Of a stretch of DNA of 64,000 nucleotides, positions 22,530 to 33,569 are shown one piece after another (the stretch's first letter is position 1; every line of letters begins with the position of its first letter). A program made the translations under genes and the position numbers. The notes below the pieces were generated by a model. It was given only the letters and a program-made list of their open reading frames with translations, was not told the origin of the DNA and made no database searches. The stretch comes from Hyposmocoma kahamanoa (taxonomy: Eukaryota; Arthropoda; Insecta; Lepidoptera; Cosmopterigidae): assembly GCF_003589595.1 (NCBI RefSeq), contig NW_020653713.1:843159-907158 (forward strand). Direction: 5' to 3'.

Positions 22530-25195
22530 AAAAGAATACAGTGATTTGAAAGATGACGTAGGACAAAAATAGAGAAAGGTGTATTGAAGTGGTGGAGGAA
22601 GGTTGGAAGTTCTTCGATCGAATCGAGAACGTTTTTTAGAAAGGCTGGAGTGTGCACTGAGAAAAACGATAAATGTAAGTGAAGCAAGAAATGTTTGCCA
22701 CTATCGGACAAAGTGGCGATCTAATAGTTTGCGTACCCCAATGGTAATCTAAGTAATCATATACGATGATCAATATATGTACAATAATTATAAGTTGAAC
22801 ACGAAAATAGCGTCCAAATATCGGCGGTGATTTGTCGGAAGGGTGTAAAAGACGTTTCGTAGAATTGTCAGGGAGCACTTTTAGGTTTTAACGGCTGTTT
22901 TAAAATATTTATATCCTGTTTTAAAATTCAATTCTAACACTTAAAGTAAATCAAAACCAAAATTAATTTTAAAATAGGACTATTTTAAAACAGTCGTTAA
23001 AACCATTGATGGTTAAAACCTAAAATTATAATATAATAATAAATATAATAATAAAGTACGTTATATTATTGATAATAATAATAATTCTTTATTGACAGGT
23101 ATATACCCATATTAAATACAAAATACAATTATATATAAAAACAAAAGCAATAAAATAATTGTCATACAATAAAGATAAAATATAATATAAATACAATGCG
23201 CTTATATCTTGTCATTTCTTATTTCCATCACGATGCACGGAAATCCAGTGTTTAAAAAAGGAATTGTGCACGTGCTCACAGAAATTACGGAAAAACCAGT
23301 TGTATAATGTATATTAATATATATGAAATATTGCAGAAAAAAAAATTACATGTGGTACCCACACTACTTTTGTATGTGATAGCCTTATTTTTTATTCTCA
23401 CTTTTATACGAGAGTGTAGGTAGTGCAGGTAGTAGAAGATATACAAGCATATATACTGGATTACTTTTAAGATTCTACAGAACATTTTCAACAAACTCCG
23501 TCTACGACTAAACGTGTGATATTGACGTTTACTTTATAACGCGTCTTCAAGACGTGTTATGACACGTAATCAGTAATATATTATGCTTTAATATAAAAGG
23601 CAAGAGCTCCGTGCTTCAACTGCCACTTTGACGACTCATGGTCCATATAATAAATGCCTTAATTTAGGTTTCGGACAGCCTCCAATGCAGAGCGTGCAGA
23701 GGACACAGCCGCTCATACCCTACTGCAATACCTCACATTGACGTGGTTAACTAAATGGAGAAATATATTGGAGTGCCGTGGACTCTTTTCCAAGCCTTCA
23801 GGATGTCACTAGTACAAGCCTGCCCCCACCGTACGCAACGTAAGTTGTTTTGACATTGTTTGGAAATGTAAGAATTAAAATTGAATACTGTAATAAGTAC
23901 ACGAAGCGAGAAAGAGTGAAGAAAGACGCTTGAATCTCCAAATGCGCAATGGAAATTATCGACGTAGTTGTATGATTGACATAGGAGATGTAATCGCGCT
24001 CATCCTCGATGTTAGTTCGCCGTTCCACCCGGTAGAAGTACTGGAGGCCTACCACAATCTCTTAAAACAATATTACTTTAACCTTACATTGACTTTTCGT
24101 ACCATAACGCGCTTAAAGTAAGCTTATTATAGTGTTAAAACTATGATGTTTTATTGGCAGCTTTGTGACTCTTTATTCACTCAGTTCGTACTATGACGAG
24201 ACTTTAACATTAAAGTAATATTGTTCTTATGTCAAATATAGCAATCTTAAAATAGTTACGCGGATGCAAAGGAAACAATATTATTCTCAGTTTTATTGTC
24301 ATAATATTGATTTGTAATGATTAAAAGTTAAGTTGAACTTAGTGATTTACACATATCTCTTTAATATTTTGTTTATTTAATAACACATAGGAAATAATTT
24401 CTCGTTAAATAAAAATACGCGATATTTATTTCGTAAAATGATGACAGCGCCATCTATGTGCTCCTTCGCGAAACTAACAGTTGACACTGCACTATAGTTC
24501 TTAATTCTGACTGAAAACAAAGTAATGTTTATAGATTTTATTTACATACTTTTTTTAACAGTCAAAATTCGCTGAATGTAAATAACATTAAGTACTTAAA
24601 CATTATACTACGATAAGACGAGTCAGAAGATCAAAAAAGAAAGAGATAGCATTATATAGCTCACATAGCGTTATCTCTCTCCTATTTTTAGTACGGAATT
24701 ATTGGGAAATCATTCCTTTTTTTCAATAACTTTTCCAATAACACATTACTTGGTTGACAGGTCCGTCATGGTACGAATATGGGTAATATTATAATAAGTG
24801 GTGTTACAACACTAAATTAAGTATAAGTTAGAAATGTAAAATGTGCATTTATAGCTATGGAAGGGCGGTGCTTCCTGAATTCTGACACAGGCTTGGTAAG
24901 CTTAATAGGACGCACCATCCACTGTTAATGTAAAGTTTGTATTACCGAAATAAACATTTATTTATTTATTATTTATTTATTTGTTATAATTACGCTACTG
25001 CGGAAACCAACCGGTCACATCATTTGTGTAATTAGGCCACATAATAATAATAATTTATTTCAAGTATCAATAGACTCGTGTGTGTTAGTATGTTATTCGA
25101 TCACAAGTACCTGCGTCATAGGGCTAGTGGGTTATAGTGCTACAGTAACCACCATAGAATACTTAGCTAATATGCTTTGACCGTTTATCTACCAA
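22530..25195. other. No gene seen; AT-rich with simple repeats
   Basis: Holds AAT-type simple sequence (about 23025-23100) that may be the tail of an old minus-strand retroelement, and an ATTTATTT run at 24955-24983 after a TTGGTAAGCTTAATAGGACG stretch, also LINE-tail-like. No supported exon. Confidence 0.4.
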
Positions 25196-25201
25196 TTATT
25201 T

Positions 25202-25203
<2 letters not shown>

Positions 25204-25241
<38 letters not shown>
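25204..25241. repeat. (AC)19 microsatellite
   Basis: An uninterrupted AC run of 38 bases. Confidence 0.95.
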
Positions 25242-25243
<2 letters not shown>

Positions 25244-25928
25244 TGCGAGTGTGCTATCGCATGCACATACTGGCATTTTTCTCTTTTTTATTTGTCATAT
25301 ATTTTGATTATGATTTTTATTTTACTTGTAGGTATTTACGCCATTAAATTATCATCGTTTTGTTTTCTTTTCTGTAACAGCTTAGAATATTTATAAAACT
25401 TGACGCTTGTAATATATTTACATTGTAACTGCTTTATCAAACACAATTTTATCAGGATGGGTGAGAGTCTGGAGATCTCTCACACAGTTCCTAGAATGGA
25501 CTCCAGATTCTTCCAAAGGAATTTCAATACCTTTTGATGTATATTACTTTATAAAACTTTCTATCCTTTGTAAAGAGAAAATAAATAGTATTATTATTAT
25601 TATATACAAAGATGTGCATTTATTCTATTGCGCATAATAATTAAAATTGAATCATACGTTTGGACGCGTGTAGCCCACAACAGTGTTTAATACGCAGGCC
25701 ACATAGCTTTTAGCTCACATAGCTTTTCATACTTCGATCGCGAACCGAGCTAACTAAACTCACCTAACGATCCCGCTAGCTATGTGAAACATGTCGCACT
25801 TAATCCCGGCATGTATACATAGTCACTACTTACTACGTATTTTCTTAACTAAGCTTTACATGCATCTACGTGAGCTAAGGTAGGCTAAGTTAGCTTGTAT
25901 CGTGTACTAAACGTGTTCTATTTAGTTC

Positions 25929-26226
25929 AGTTGATACATTGACTTATAAATGGACGACGGGTCTAATACAAAAACCACGAAAAAAATGTCCCAAGTCAAC
26001 CTATTTAAACATAGTGACATGTAAAGGAATATGAAAAAGCTAAAACGCTGAATTTAAATTGTAATGTCATCGCAGTACTGTCTAATTTTGCTTGCTTCGC
26101 TGTCAGTCGAACAAACGAAGACTAAAGCGTGAATGACGCTCTGTATGCGATTTTAACGCCCTATAAGTTCGGACACTTTTTAGCGCGGACCCGACGTCCA
26201 TATAATTGTAAGTCAATGAGGTGATA
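25929..26226. mobile_element. MITE, family M2
   Basis: Element 25937-26218 (282 bp) with CATTGACTT...AAGTCAATG ends; the left end has lost four bases (CATTGACTTATAAATGG). Flanks AGTTGATA and AGGTGATA agree at 7 of 8 positions. An empty version of this insertion site is at 53088-53115. Confidence 0.8.
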
Positions 26227-26527
26227 TAAAAAAAAAAAATTGGTAAAGAACCTATTGAATGCAGCGATTTTCTTGTAAAGTTTCGAGATATATTTGTGTT
26301 TTTTTCTATTGTGAAAAGTTTAGGAATCGTGTAGTAAGTGTCCAGGCTATTTGAATCGTTGTAAATGACGTCATTATTACTGTAGTTTTTAATTATTGTA
26401 TGACATTTTAAATATCTGTTGTTTGTTTTAATAACATCTGTATTTTTATCATTAAATTTTAAAATACGAATTTTATTTTGTTTTCTTTCGATGGCGGCAA
26501 TAAACAAATGTTAATTGTTTTTTTTTA

Positions 26528-26753
26528 TTCCATTTATTACCTCTGGGACATTTTAAACCCCGTTTGTCGCCAGTGGCAACAACAGATCTTTTTATTTCAT
26601 TTGTCACCACCTAGTAACAGATGGATTTCTTTTTCCAATTTATCGCCATTGGAAATCACCACTGCCAACAATTGAGATTTTTTTTATCCCGTTTGTTACC
26701 AGGTGGTAACAAACGGGTTTTTTCCCCATTTGTCGCCAGCGGTGACGACTGGG
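26528..26753. repeat. Cluster of six short related palindromes
   Basis: Units of about 30 bp, each a self-complementary variant of CCCGTTTGTTACCA with its complement. The best are the perfect unit 26688-26717 (14-bp arms, GG centre) and 26724-26753 (CCCCATTTGTCGCCAGCGGT start). Weaker ones are near 26530, 26558, 26599 and 26634. T-rich linkers separate them. No function known to me. Confidence 0.7.
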
Positions 26754-26769
26754 AATAAGCGATTTGAGG

Positions 26770-27395
26770 TAGTATGGACTTTTACGTACAAGCGTATACA
26801 CAGAGTCTTACAGATTACACTTGAAATGTTCGTTTTTGCTTTCATAGAGGACGTTTGCCAGTAATAGTTACAAACTTGAAACTGAAATATCAAGTTCGCA
26901 ACTCCAAATATGGGTCAAGTCCCTGAGGAATGTATCTGCCTATGTTCTCACTATCGCTATTCAGATAACTTTTTCTATGGGTATAGACATATAACCCGTT
27001 TGAACTAGGTGCCTACATGAATATTCGTGATATTTTTAAAGGTATTTTACCAAATACTCAGGGAAATTGCAATGTCATGGCAACACCTCCGTAGAATTTA
27101 ATCGGGAACATCGATATTCAGGAAAATAACATAAATTTCTCCTTTTCTGGAAGTTCTTAGAAAAATAAGAAACAATATTTCGCGAAAACAAAGTTCAGAA
27201 GAATCGGATTTTTACGTTACTGAGGAAATATTGGCATTAGTATACCTCCTTGTAATGTATATAATATATAACCTAAACCTAAACTTTGTATTAAATTAAA
27301 ATTTAAAAAAATGGAATTATATTTCTTACTATTCTTCCACATAAAACTAAAAAAAAATATTACAAGCGCAATTACAGTCACAAACACCACCGCCA
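26770..27395. other. No gene seen
   Basis: No supported exon or known repeat before the segment at 27400. Confidence 0.4.
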
Positions 27396-27399
27396 AGAA

Positions 27400-27450
27400 T
27401 ATACCCGACACGCGTTTCGCCTCTCTGCGAGGTATCCTCAGGAGATTTAA
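27400..27450 (-). repeat. Dispersed repeat scrap (CGAAACGCGTGTCGGG type)
   Basis: The minus strand reads CTGAGGATACCTCGCAGAGA then GGCGAAACGCGTGTCGGG, a phrase I associate with common lepidopteran retroelement copies. Single copy here, not classified. Confidence 0.35.
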
Positions 27451-27564
27451 CCTTCACTTCACACAAAAAAAATATAAAAAAATAAAAATATATACCATTT
27501 CGCTTAGAAAGAAGATATCCACAATATTAAGCATAGAAATATGGCATATGTAAGTCCAAACTCG

Positions 27565-27965
27565 TATCTCGATTTCATGTAACTAAGGTAAATAATTCTT
27601 TTGTGGGCAACAGTACAGGTTTTTACAATAAGATTCCGGAGCATATTACAAAATTGAAGACTACGTGTTATATAAAAATGTGAGGAAATACGATGGGGGT
27701 CTAGAGTCCACACAAATTTGATACATTTTGAATCTACTGGTTAGATAAAGATGTATGGAAAGACGAGATGGGTCTAGATGTCACACAAATTTATTTCAAG
27801 GTGTATTCCATAGCATTTAAGTACATTTAAAGAGAGCAATCTCTAAAGTTTCCAGCTGTTCTTCCCAGAGAAGTCAGCACAGTGAACAAGCAGTAGCTTA
27901 AAAATTACGGTTTCAAGTGTATATTTATTTTGCCTATGGAATAAATGATTCTTTGCCTTTACCTT
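27565..27965 (+). repeat. CR1-like LINE 3' end fragment, copy 1
   Basis: Aligns by eye with 28920-29325: GGTAAATAATTCTTTTGTGG, TTTTTACAATAAGATTCCGG, AAAGATGTATGG, and a TGGAATAAATGATTCTTTGC tail. Coding is broken by stops and a deletion after the PEHI-equivalent. Confidence 0.6.
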
Positions 27966-28139
27966 AGACTGGGTTCGCAGAGTAGCCAATGAACTTACTT
28001 CCATTTTTATTACCTAGAAATATGACTAAGGGGCCCTAGTATATGAAAAGATTCAGGAAATGTTACGACGTGATAATGCTTCTGTCCAAGATCATTTTCA
28101 AAAGCTTTTATATTCAACACACTACACAAAGGAGTCTCG

Positions 28140-28332
28140 CGACATTATAGTACGTGTTCAATACAACAACACACTTTGTTTGATTCCCGGGCCGGGAGAA
28201 ATATTTGTATGGCCTACATTTATTTCTCTCGTGAGTTTGGGTGTAATTTGTGGTTGTCTCTGAATGTGTCCATGGCACCCGCAACACAGGGTTTCCCTAG
28301 GCTTTGTTGATTGTGTGCGTTATCATTATTAT
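28140..28332 (+). repeat. tRNA-derived SINE S1, 5'-truncated
   Basis: Begins inside the tRNA part (TTTGATTCCCGGGCCGGGAG) and runs through ATTTATTTCTCTCGTGAGTT and GGCACCCGCAACACAGGGTT to GTGTGCGTTA. The A box is absent. Confidence 0.7.
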
Positions 28333-28344
28333 TAACAGGATTGC

Positions 28345-28440
28345 ACATTTATGTGTATTAAGAACGAGTTACGCGGTCAACGATTTTCATCACCAGAAGA
28401 GGCCGTCGAAGAGTATGAAAAATATTTTAAGAAACAATAA
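28345..28440 (+). pseudogene. mariner transposase C-terminal scrap
   Basis: Twenty-nine codons ending at TAA 28438-28440 read ELRGQRFSSPEEAVEEYEKY, the block near the end of mariner transposases after the catalytic domain. Everything upstream is replaced by the S1 SINE. Non-functional. Confidence 0.65.
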
Positions 28441-28861
28441 ATTCATTTCTGACCATTCATAGCATTTTTCTTATTCATTCCAGAAACTTATAGTGCGCTC
28501 CACGTATACATCATGAATCAACTTATATCGGCTAATGAATGAACAGAAAGTTGTGAGTACTGCAGCAAGCGAGACAGGCCATAGCTCAGAGCGGGTGTTG
28601 CCCAAAAGCAACGCACTGATTTTCTAGAGTCTAGAAAATGGCTCAAAATCTTGGGAGCTAAGCTAAGCTTTAGAGTCTAGAGCATAGGTTGCCAAACTTT
28701 TTGGCTCATCGTCCATTTAGGCAAGAAAAAAAGTTCAACGCCCACCACCACAAATAAAAAATCACAAGGAAAAAAATATAAACACGTAGGATTGTAACGA
28801 GTGAATGAGGAGTTTCTTAATAATGGAGTTTAAAAGAGAAGGATGGAAGTGACGGATACAG

Positions 28862-29325
28862 ATGTCAATAAGCTATGACTATGGCTCCCGATGTCGGTTG
28901 TGTGCGAGTTTTTTTGCAAGTTTTCAAAATAAACTTCGTTTTCGTTTAACCAAGGTAAACAACTCTTTTATGGGGAACTGTATACGTTTTTACAATAAGA
29001 TTCCGGAGCATATATTAAGTTTACCATTTCCTAAGTTTAAAACTTACGTTAAAAGCGTTTTAATTGAAAAGTCTTATTACAAAATTGTAGACTAGGTGGT
29101 AGATAAAGATGTATGGCAAGACAACGTGAGTCTAGATTCCACACAAATATGATTCAAAGCATATTCTATAGCATTTAAGTTTATTTGAAAAGAGCAATCC
29201 CTAGAGTTTCTTGCTCGTTCTTAGGGAGGTCAGCGTAGTGAATGAGCAATAGCTTAAAAATGACGTTTTCAAGTGTAAAGATTTTACGGAATAAATGATT
29301 ATTTGACTTTGACTTAAAAGTTAAC
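28862..29325 (+). pseudogene. CR1-like LINE ORF2 C-terminus and 3' UTR, copy 2
   Basis: The frame at 28862-29095 contains KVNNSFMGNCIRFYNKIPEH followed by LPFPKFKTYVKSVL, the last block of a CR1/Jockey-like ORF2 common in moths and butterflies. A ~230-bp 3' UTR ends in ATGATTATTTGACTTTGACTT, a short tandem tail as expected of CR1-type elements. The upstream domains are gone. Confidence 0.7.
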
Positions 29326-29334
29326 GAATTAATT

Positions 29335-29640
29335 CTTACGTTTTATTTCCATGGAAATAAATCATCGGGGAAAAATCGGCGTTTGTCTGCAAAAATCCCG
29401 CGCGTGATCCCGCGCGATTGCCTGTTTGAAGTTGTTTAAGCAATCGTTCTTTCGTTTTTGTTACAATGGAAAGAGCGTCCGTGTAAAAACTAATCGCGCA
29501 GGATAGACCGCGTGAAACTGGCGCGTGTTGGTGTGTGTTTGTGTAGATTGCACAGTTTTACTACAGTAATGTAGTTTTACTAGTAGTGTTGCGGTGAAAA
29601 ATGGATAGAAGATATAATTATCATAGCGCAAGCTATCATG
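29335..29640. other. CpG-rich segment of unknown role
   Basis: Holds several CGCG-containing words (CCCGCGCGTGATCCCGCGCG, CGCGTGAAACTGGCGCG) in otherwise AT-rich DNA. It could be a promoter or untranslated exon or an old GC-rich repeat; nothing decides between these. Confidence 0.3.
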
Positions 29641-29699
29641 TCCGCCAGTGTTACGGTTAGTCTATTCAAAAATAAGTCTTTATCAGTCTTTACTTTACT

Positions 29700-29830
29700 C
29701 GTTTTCCTCGTATTGTTTGATAAAAGTGCTATATATACATCGGCGGGAAAGAGAATCACATACTCGTATCGTAGTAACTCATACTCGTCCGGCAATCCTT
29801 TCCTTTCCCGACCTCTTACGTGTAAAGGCA
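29700..29830. repeat. Inverted-repeat element, copy 1 of 2 (with 59785-59915)
   Basis: Shared blocks: CCTCGTATTGTTTGA, TCGGCGGGAA, AACTCATACTCGTCCGGCAA and CCCGACCTCT-like ends. The outer parts (CGGCGGGAAAGAG and CTTTCCCGACC) are roughly inverted, so this may be a small MITE. Confidence 0.45.
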
Positions 29831-31030
29831 GCCTCAGAACGCATGTTGGCTGTGTCACGCGCGATAAGGTGTATGTGTAAAGGTCGCCGCTATTCGCAAC
29901 ATGCGTCTCTTAATTTAGGCGAGTATTACTTATTTTTTTATAACTTAACTTTCCTAAACATGCCGTACGTACACGCTTGGTTGGCATTCTGGTTCAAATC
30001 TAGTTTTAAACAAATTAATGTGTTAATCTATTTTGAATGTCGACTGTTGTGTACGTCTAACAAATTTAAAAAAAAATTGATAGTGTTCCGGATGAATGAA
30101 GGACGGAGAACGATAATAGATCCTCAGGTTCAAGAACTGGTTGAGATTATTGCTATTTGTACTACTATGATGAGAGCTTCCCCTTTGTGACGCTATGCTA
30201 GAACCATCGAATACTCGATGGCTAGAACATAGGGCGTGGGAGCTGCCAGTTCTTTTTATGTCTTACGTAAGGTCAGCATTACAAAATAAGGGCTATCACA
30301 GTCACGCAAACTTATCTGACAAATCAGGTAAATTATGCAATTTGATAACACACCTAGAAAAGTACACTTTATAAGTTAAGGAGCTATATATTCGTATATA
30401 ATATACCCGGCCAAATATTAAAATCATTTAGCTACGAGTACATGGTAGGTATCTTACGAACGTTGAATTTGTCGACTATATTTCTGAGGATTACCTGAAA
30501 CAAGTAAAATGAAAGTATTTTAAACAAAAATCTTACAGTAAAAGAGATGATCTTTATTCTAAAATGTTAAGTTCTCTCATCCGTGATCACAGGTCACGCA
30601 GAAATGATGAAGGTAATCCCGCACTCAACGGTTTTTACCCTTGCTGGAGCATCTGACAGTTTTGGAAAACAGTTAAAGTAAAGCTGTTTTTTGAGGAAGA
30701 TATTATTCAAAAAAGTTTTAAATATATTTTTTTCTCTTCCCAAAGTGTCGGCTGGGTAATGGGAGTATTCTAAGTTGTCGTACTGAAAGACTGGCATAAC
30801 TTAAAAATATCCACGTCCCATTGCTGGGCGTGAGACTTCTTTAGGAGAGGGTTTCGATAATAGTTCGTTAGGCAGGCTAAATGATAAATTAATGAAAATG
30901 TGGTCCTACGACATGATCAAGTTGCCACATGAAAATAAGAAGTGAAGTTGGTGGTCAATGCTAAACGAGCGCGTATTGACAAGATGTTCTTTTTGTGTGA
31001 GTTATTTGGAAAGTGAATTACGTTTTGACC

Positions 31031-31213
31031 TGTGCCTCTACCACTAGAGAACTGTGATAGTTTTCCCTAGTGATCGCGTAAATTACTTCACAATTTTGTA
31101 TGGCAAATTACATAGCGCCTCTAGCGGTCACATGATGAGACAACAATTCGTTTAAAAACATTTTACCCCGTCGTTAGTGAGAATTGTCACTGTAATCTCA
31201 TGGTAGAGGCACA
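31031..31213. mobile_element. MITE, family M3
   Basis: 183 bp with TGTGCCTCTACCA at one end and its exact reverse complement at the other. A reverse-oriented relative lies at about 50160-50310 (shared ACCGCTAGAGG and CCATACAAAATTGTGAA). No coding; no clear target duplication. Confidence 0.6.
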
Positions 31214-31214
31214 G

Positions 31215-31755
31215 ATCCACCCTTTGTGTTTTCGAACTAATTATTCTGGAAAGTGAATAAAGCAATCAACAGTCTTTTATTATTTCACCGCTACTTGAAC
31301 AAATTGATAATGAAGAGTGAGTGACATGTACATACGTCAATAAATAAACAACATAGCTCTATCAAGTTTGGCGACTACACAATAAATCTTTACACATTGA
31401 AGAACCCATTTTCTTTTCATCTGTGCACCGGGCACCGTGAATGTACTATAAAGAATATAATGTCGTAAATTATGCGTCGTGAACGGCCCTGATGGAGAAC
31501 TAAATCCTAGTTTACCTGACTCACCGCCACGTGATTGCTTCGGGCAATAAAAATGCCTATAAAATTACGACGCACAAGCTATAAGCAATGTGCGGTTGCT
31601 GGTTTTATCACCTTTGACGACTGTTATATTGAGTCGGCCTAAACATCCGTGCGGTGTGAAAGTATAAAGAAAAAGCATTTATAAAATAAAAGTGACGTCA
31701 ACACGTCATCGTGTACAGTGATGTCAGAATAAAATAATGCAATTTTTTTATTCAA
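31215..31755. other. No gene seen
   Basis: No supported feature. Confidence 0.4.
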
Positions 31756-31985
31756 ATGTAAATGTGCATTTCACCTCCATCTCACCTGACCTGATGGAAA
31801 GTGACGATGAGGTCGACGATGGAGCATGCACACCCAAATAATGCCTATTCACTCTCGCCTTGAAAAGGTCCAACATATAACGTTCAGGGAACAAGTCTGC
31901 AGGCAGGGAATTGCACTCCGTAGCCGTTCGCCATATAAATGTAGAAGCGTAACGCTTCGTGCGAATCTTTGGAATATCCACAACA
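31756..31985 (-). pseudogene. Jockey-type LINE ORF2 C-terminus, minus strand
   Basis: The minus-strand frame reads IRTKRYASTFIWRTATECNS then LPADLFPERY and FKARVNRHYLGVHAPSS, the standard end of a Jockey-like ORF2, followed by CTTTCCATCAGG in the 3' UTR. It abuts the R1-type fragment on the opposite strand. Confidence 0.7.
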
Positions 31986-33188
31986 TAAGGGTGGAAGCCA
32001 AACCTACGCCTAGCTTTATGCTGGCGTCATATGAAGCATGGCCCTCTACGGGGCGCCCATCTGGGAGGCCCTCACCACCAGACTGCGGCCGCTTCTGCGC
32101 AAGCTAATGGCGGTGAGGGCGATTCGGGCGTACCGGACGGTTTCCGGAGCGGCGACATGCGTCCTGGCTGGATCCGCACCCTGGGAGCTCGAGGCGTCCG
32201 TCCTCGAGCAGACCTACAGGTGCCGTGCGGAAGCCAGGGCACGTGGAGAGCGCCCCACACTATAGGAGCTAGTGGGGGTTCGGCGTGCCGCCAAGACCGC
32301 CGTCCAGGCGGGGTGAGAGGAGGCACTCCGATCGGCCAGATACGGGGAGCGCACCGTCCAGGCGCTGCTCCCTGTACTGGCCGATTGGAGAAAGAGGAGG
32401 CACGGGTCCCTCACCTACCGTCTTGTTCAGGTACTCACCGGACACGGTGACTACCTGCTTGAACTGAACACTGTTTCGGTGACTACCTGCACAAGATCGC
32501 ACGGAGGGAGGTGATCCCGGACTGTCACGAGTGCGGCGCTACTACAGACTCGGCGAGACACACCTTGGAGGTGTGCCCGACTTGGAGCCAGCAGCGCTGG
32601 GATCTCGTAGAGGTGGTGGAACGAAACCTCTCACTGCCCAGCTATAGTTAGAGCCATGCTGGGAAGCGAGAGGTCATGGCAGGCGATAGTCTCTTTCTGC
32701 GAGGACGTGTTGTCGCAGAAGGAGACGGCCGAACGGGTCCGCGAAGACAGCGCCCTCTCGGACCCAATTCGGCGCCGCCGGAGGGGACGCACGCGACAGC
32801 TCTTCGCCGACCGCCTGCGTCCCATCAGCGGAGGCCAGCAGGGTGCGGGGTTGAGAGACCCTGCCTCTGCATTGCACAGGCCTCCGCCGCCGGTAGATGC
32901 CCCAAATGTTCCGGGGCATTTCCGTGCAGGTCGCCCTTAATCATGTTAAGGGGGGGATGGTGTAGGGGTCCGCCCAAAGGCGGACCGGCATCACCGGAGT
33001 CGCAGTAGCATCTCAAAGTGACCCCGCGGCTCCGGCGCCAGATGCGCGCAGGAACATCGTGAGGTTTTTAGTGGGTATGCTCTTGGGGACCGACATAGTG
33101 CCCAGGAGAGAGTCCCACATATCCCCGCCGTCTCCCAGCGGCGGGGAATGCGTAACGCATTTTCCTCACGGTAATAAAAAAAAGGTTA
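31985..33188 (+). pseudogene. R1-type LINE ORF2 C-terminus and 3' UTR, decayed
   Basis: A 1.2-kb block of ~60% GC. Translated pieces in several frames give MALYGAPIWEALTTRLRPLL near 32037, VLAGSAPWELEASVLEQTYR, then the zinc-knuckle region CHECG-x(7)-H-x4-C at about 32525-32580 and a C-terminal RRRRRGRTRQLFADRLRP near 32770. These are landmarks of R1-clade elements (R1/TRAS/SART). Frameshifts and in-frame stops occur throughout. Near 32443-32490 the word GGTGACTACCTGC occurs twice, a local duplication. The 3' UTR has a strong stem (CCCCGCCG...CGGCGGGG, 33123-33146) and an A-rich end at 33174. Endonuclease and RT domains are absent. Confidence 0.75.
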
Positions 33189-33300
33189 TGTTAAGTTAGG
33201 TTGAAAAGAAAAAACATTTTCCTCTTAAAATTACTATCGAAGTCATGAAAATTCGAGCAAACGTTATTTCTGGAAAATGTTATTTCGGACTTCTGACAGG
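33183..33300 (+). repeat. Dispersed repeat next to the R1 element, copy 1 of 2
   Basis: From GGTTATGTTAAGTTAGGTT through CAAACGTTATTTCTGGAAAA this matches 57028-57145 at most positions. The R1-type 3' end stops where the match starts. Confidence 0.6.
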
Positions 33301-33357
33301 TAACCAAAAAAAGGTAGATAGCGCTGATCATTAGCCTGAAAGTAGTTTATATTACGT

Positions 33358-33565
33358 ACATAAATGGCCGTGGATATCAATTAATTCCTGTTTAATATGA
33401 AATATAAAGAGGCAGTTTCTTCCTTGTAATAATTTTCAAATATTATTGATTATGACCACAGACCACATAAATATGACCTAAAGTTATTTTCTGAATTTTG
33501 ACAAATATGCGTTTCAATAGTTGGTTTTATGTTTTACAAACTAATTTATAAATTAAAGCTTACTA
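33358..33565 (+). repeat. Unclassified dispersed repeat, copy 2 of 2
   Basis: Counterpart of 3005-3160, with an extra ~45 bp (GACCACAGACCACATAAATA) inserted in the middle. Confidence 0.5.
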
Positions 33566-33569
33566 ATAT

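Noticed and set aside
25204..25241. CRISPR-like or other array
   Set aside because: It is a plain AC microsatellite; the window is eukaryotic and has no spaced repeats of that sort.
26103..26507. A 134-codon minus-strand frame sharing a peptide with the frame at 52562-52768
   Set aside because: The shared peptide is the translation of the M2 MITE end, not a protein family.
29648..30190. A 180-codon plus-strand open frame
   Set aside because: Runs through the inverted-repeat element at 29700-29830 into AT-rich sequence; no domain recognised.
30195..30240. Hairpin around CCATCGAATACTCGATGG
   Set aside because: Pairing is limited to about 7 bp with imperfect extension; common by chance.
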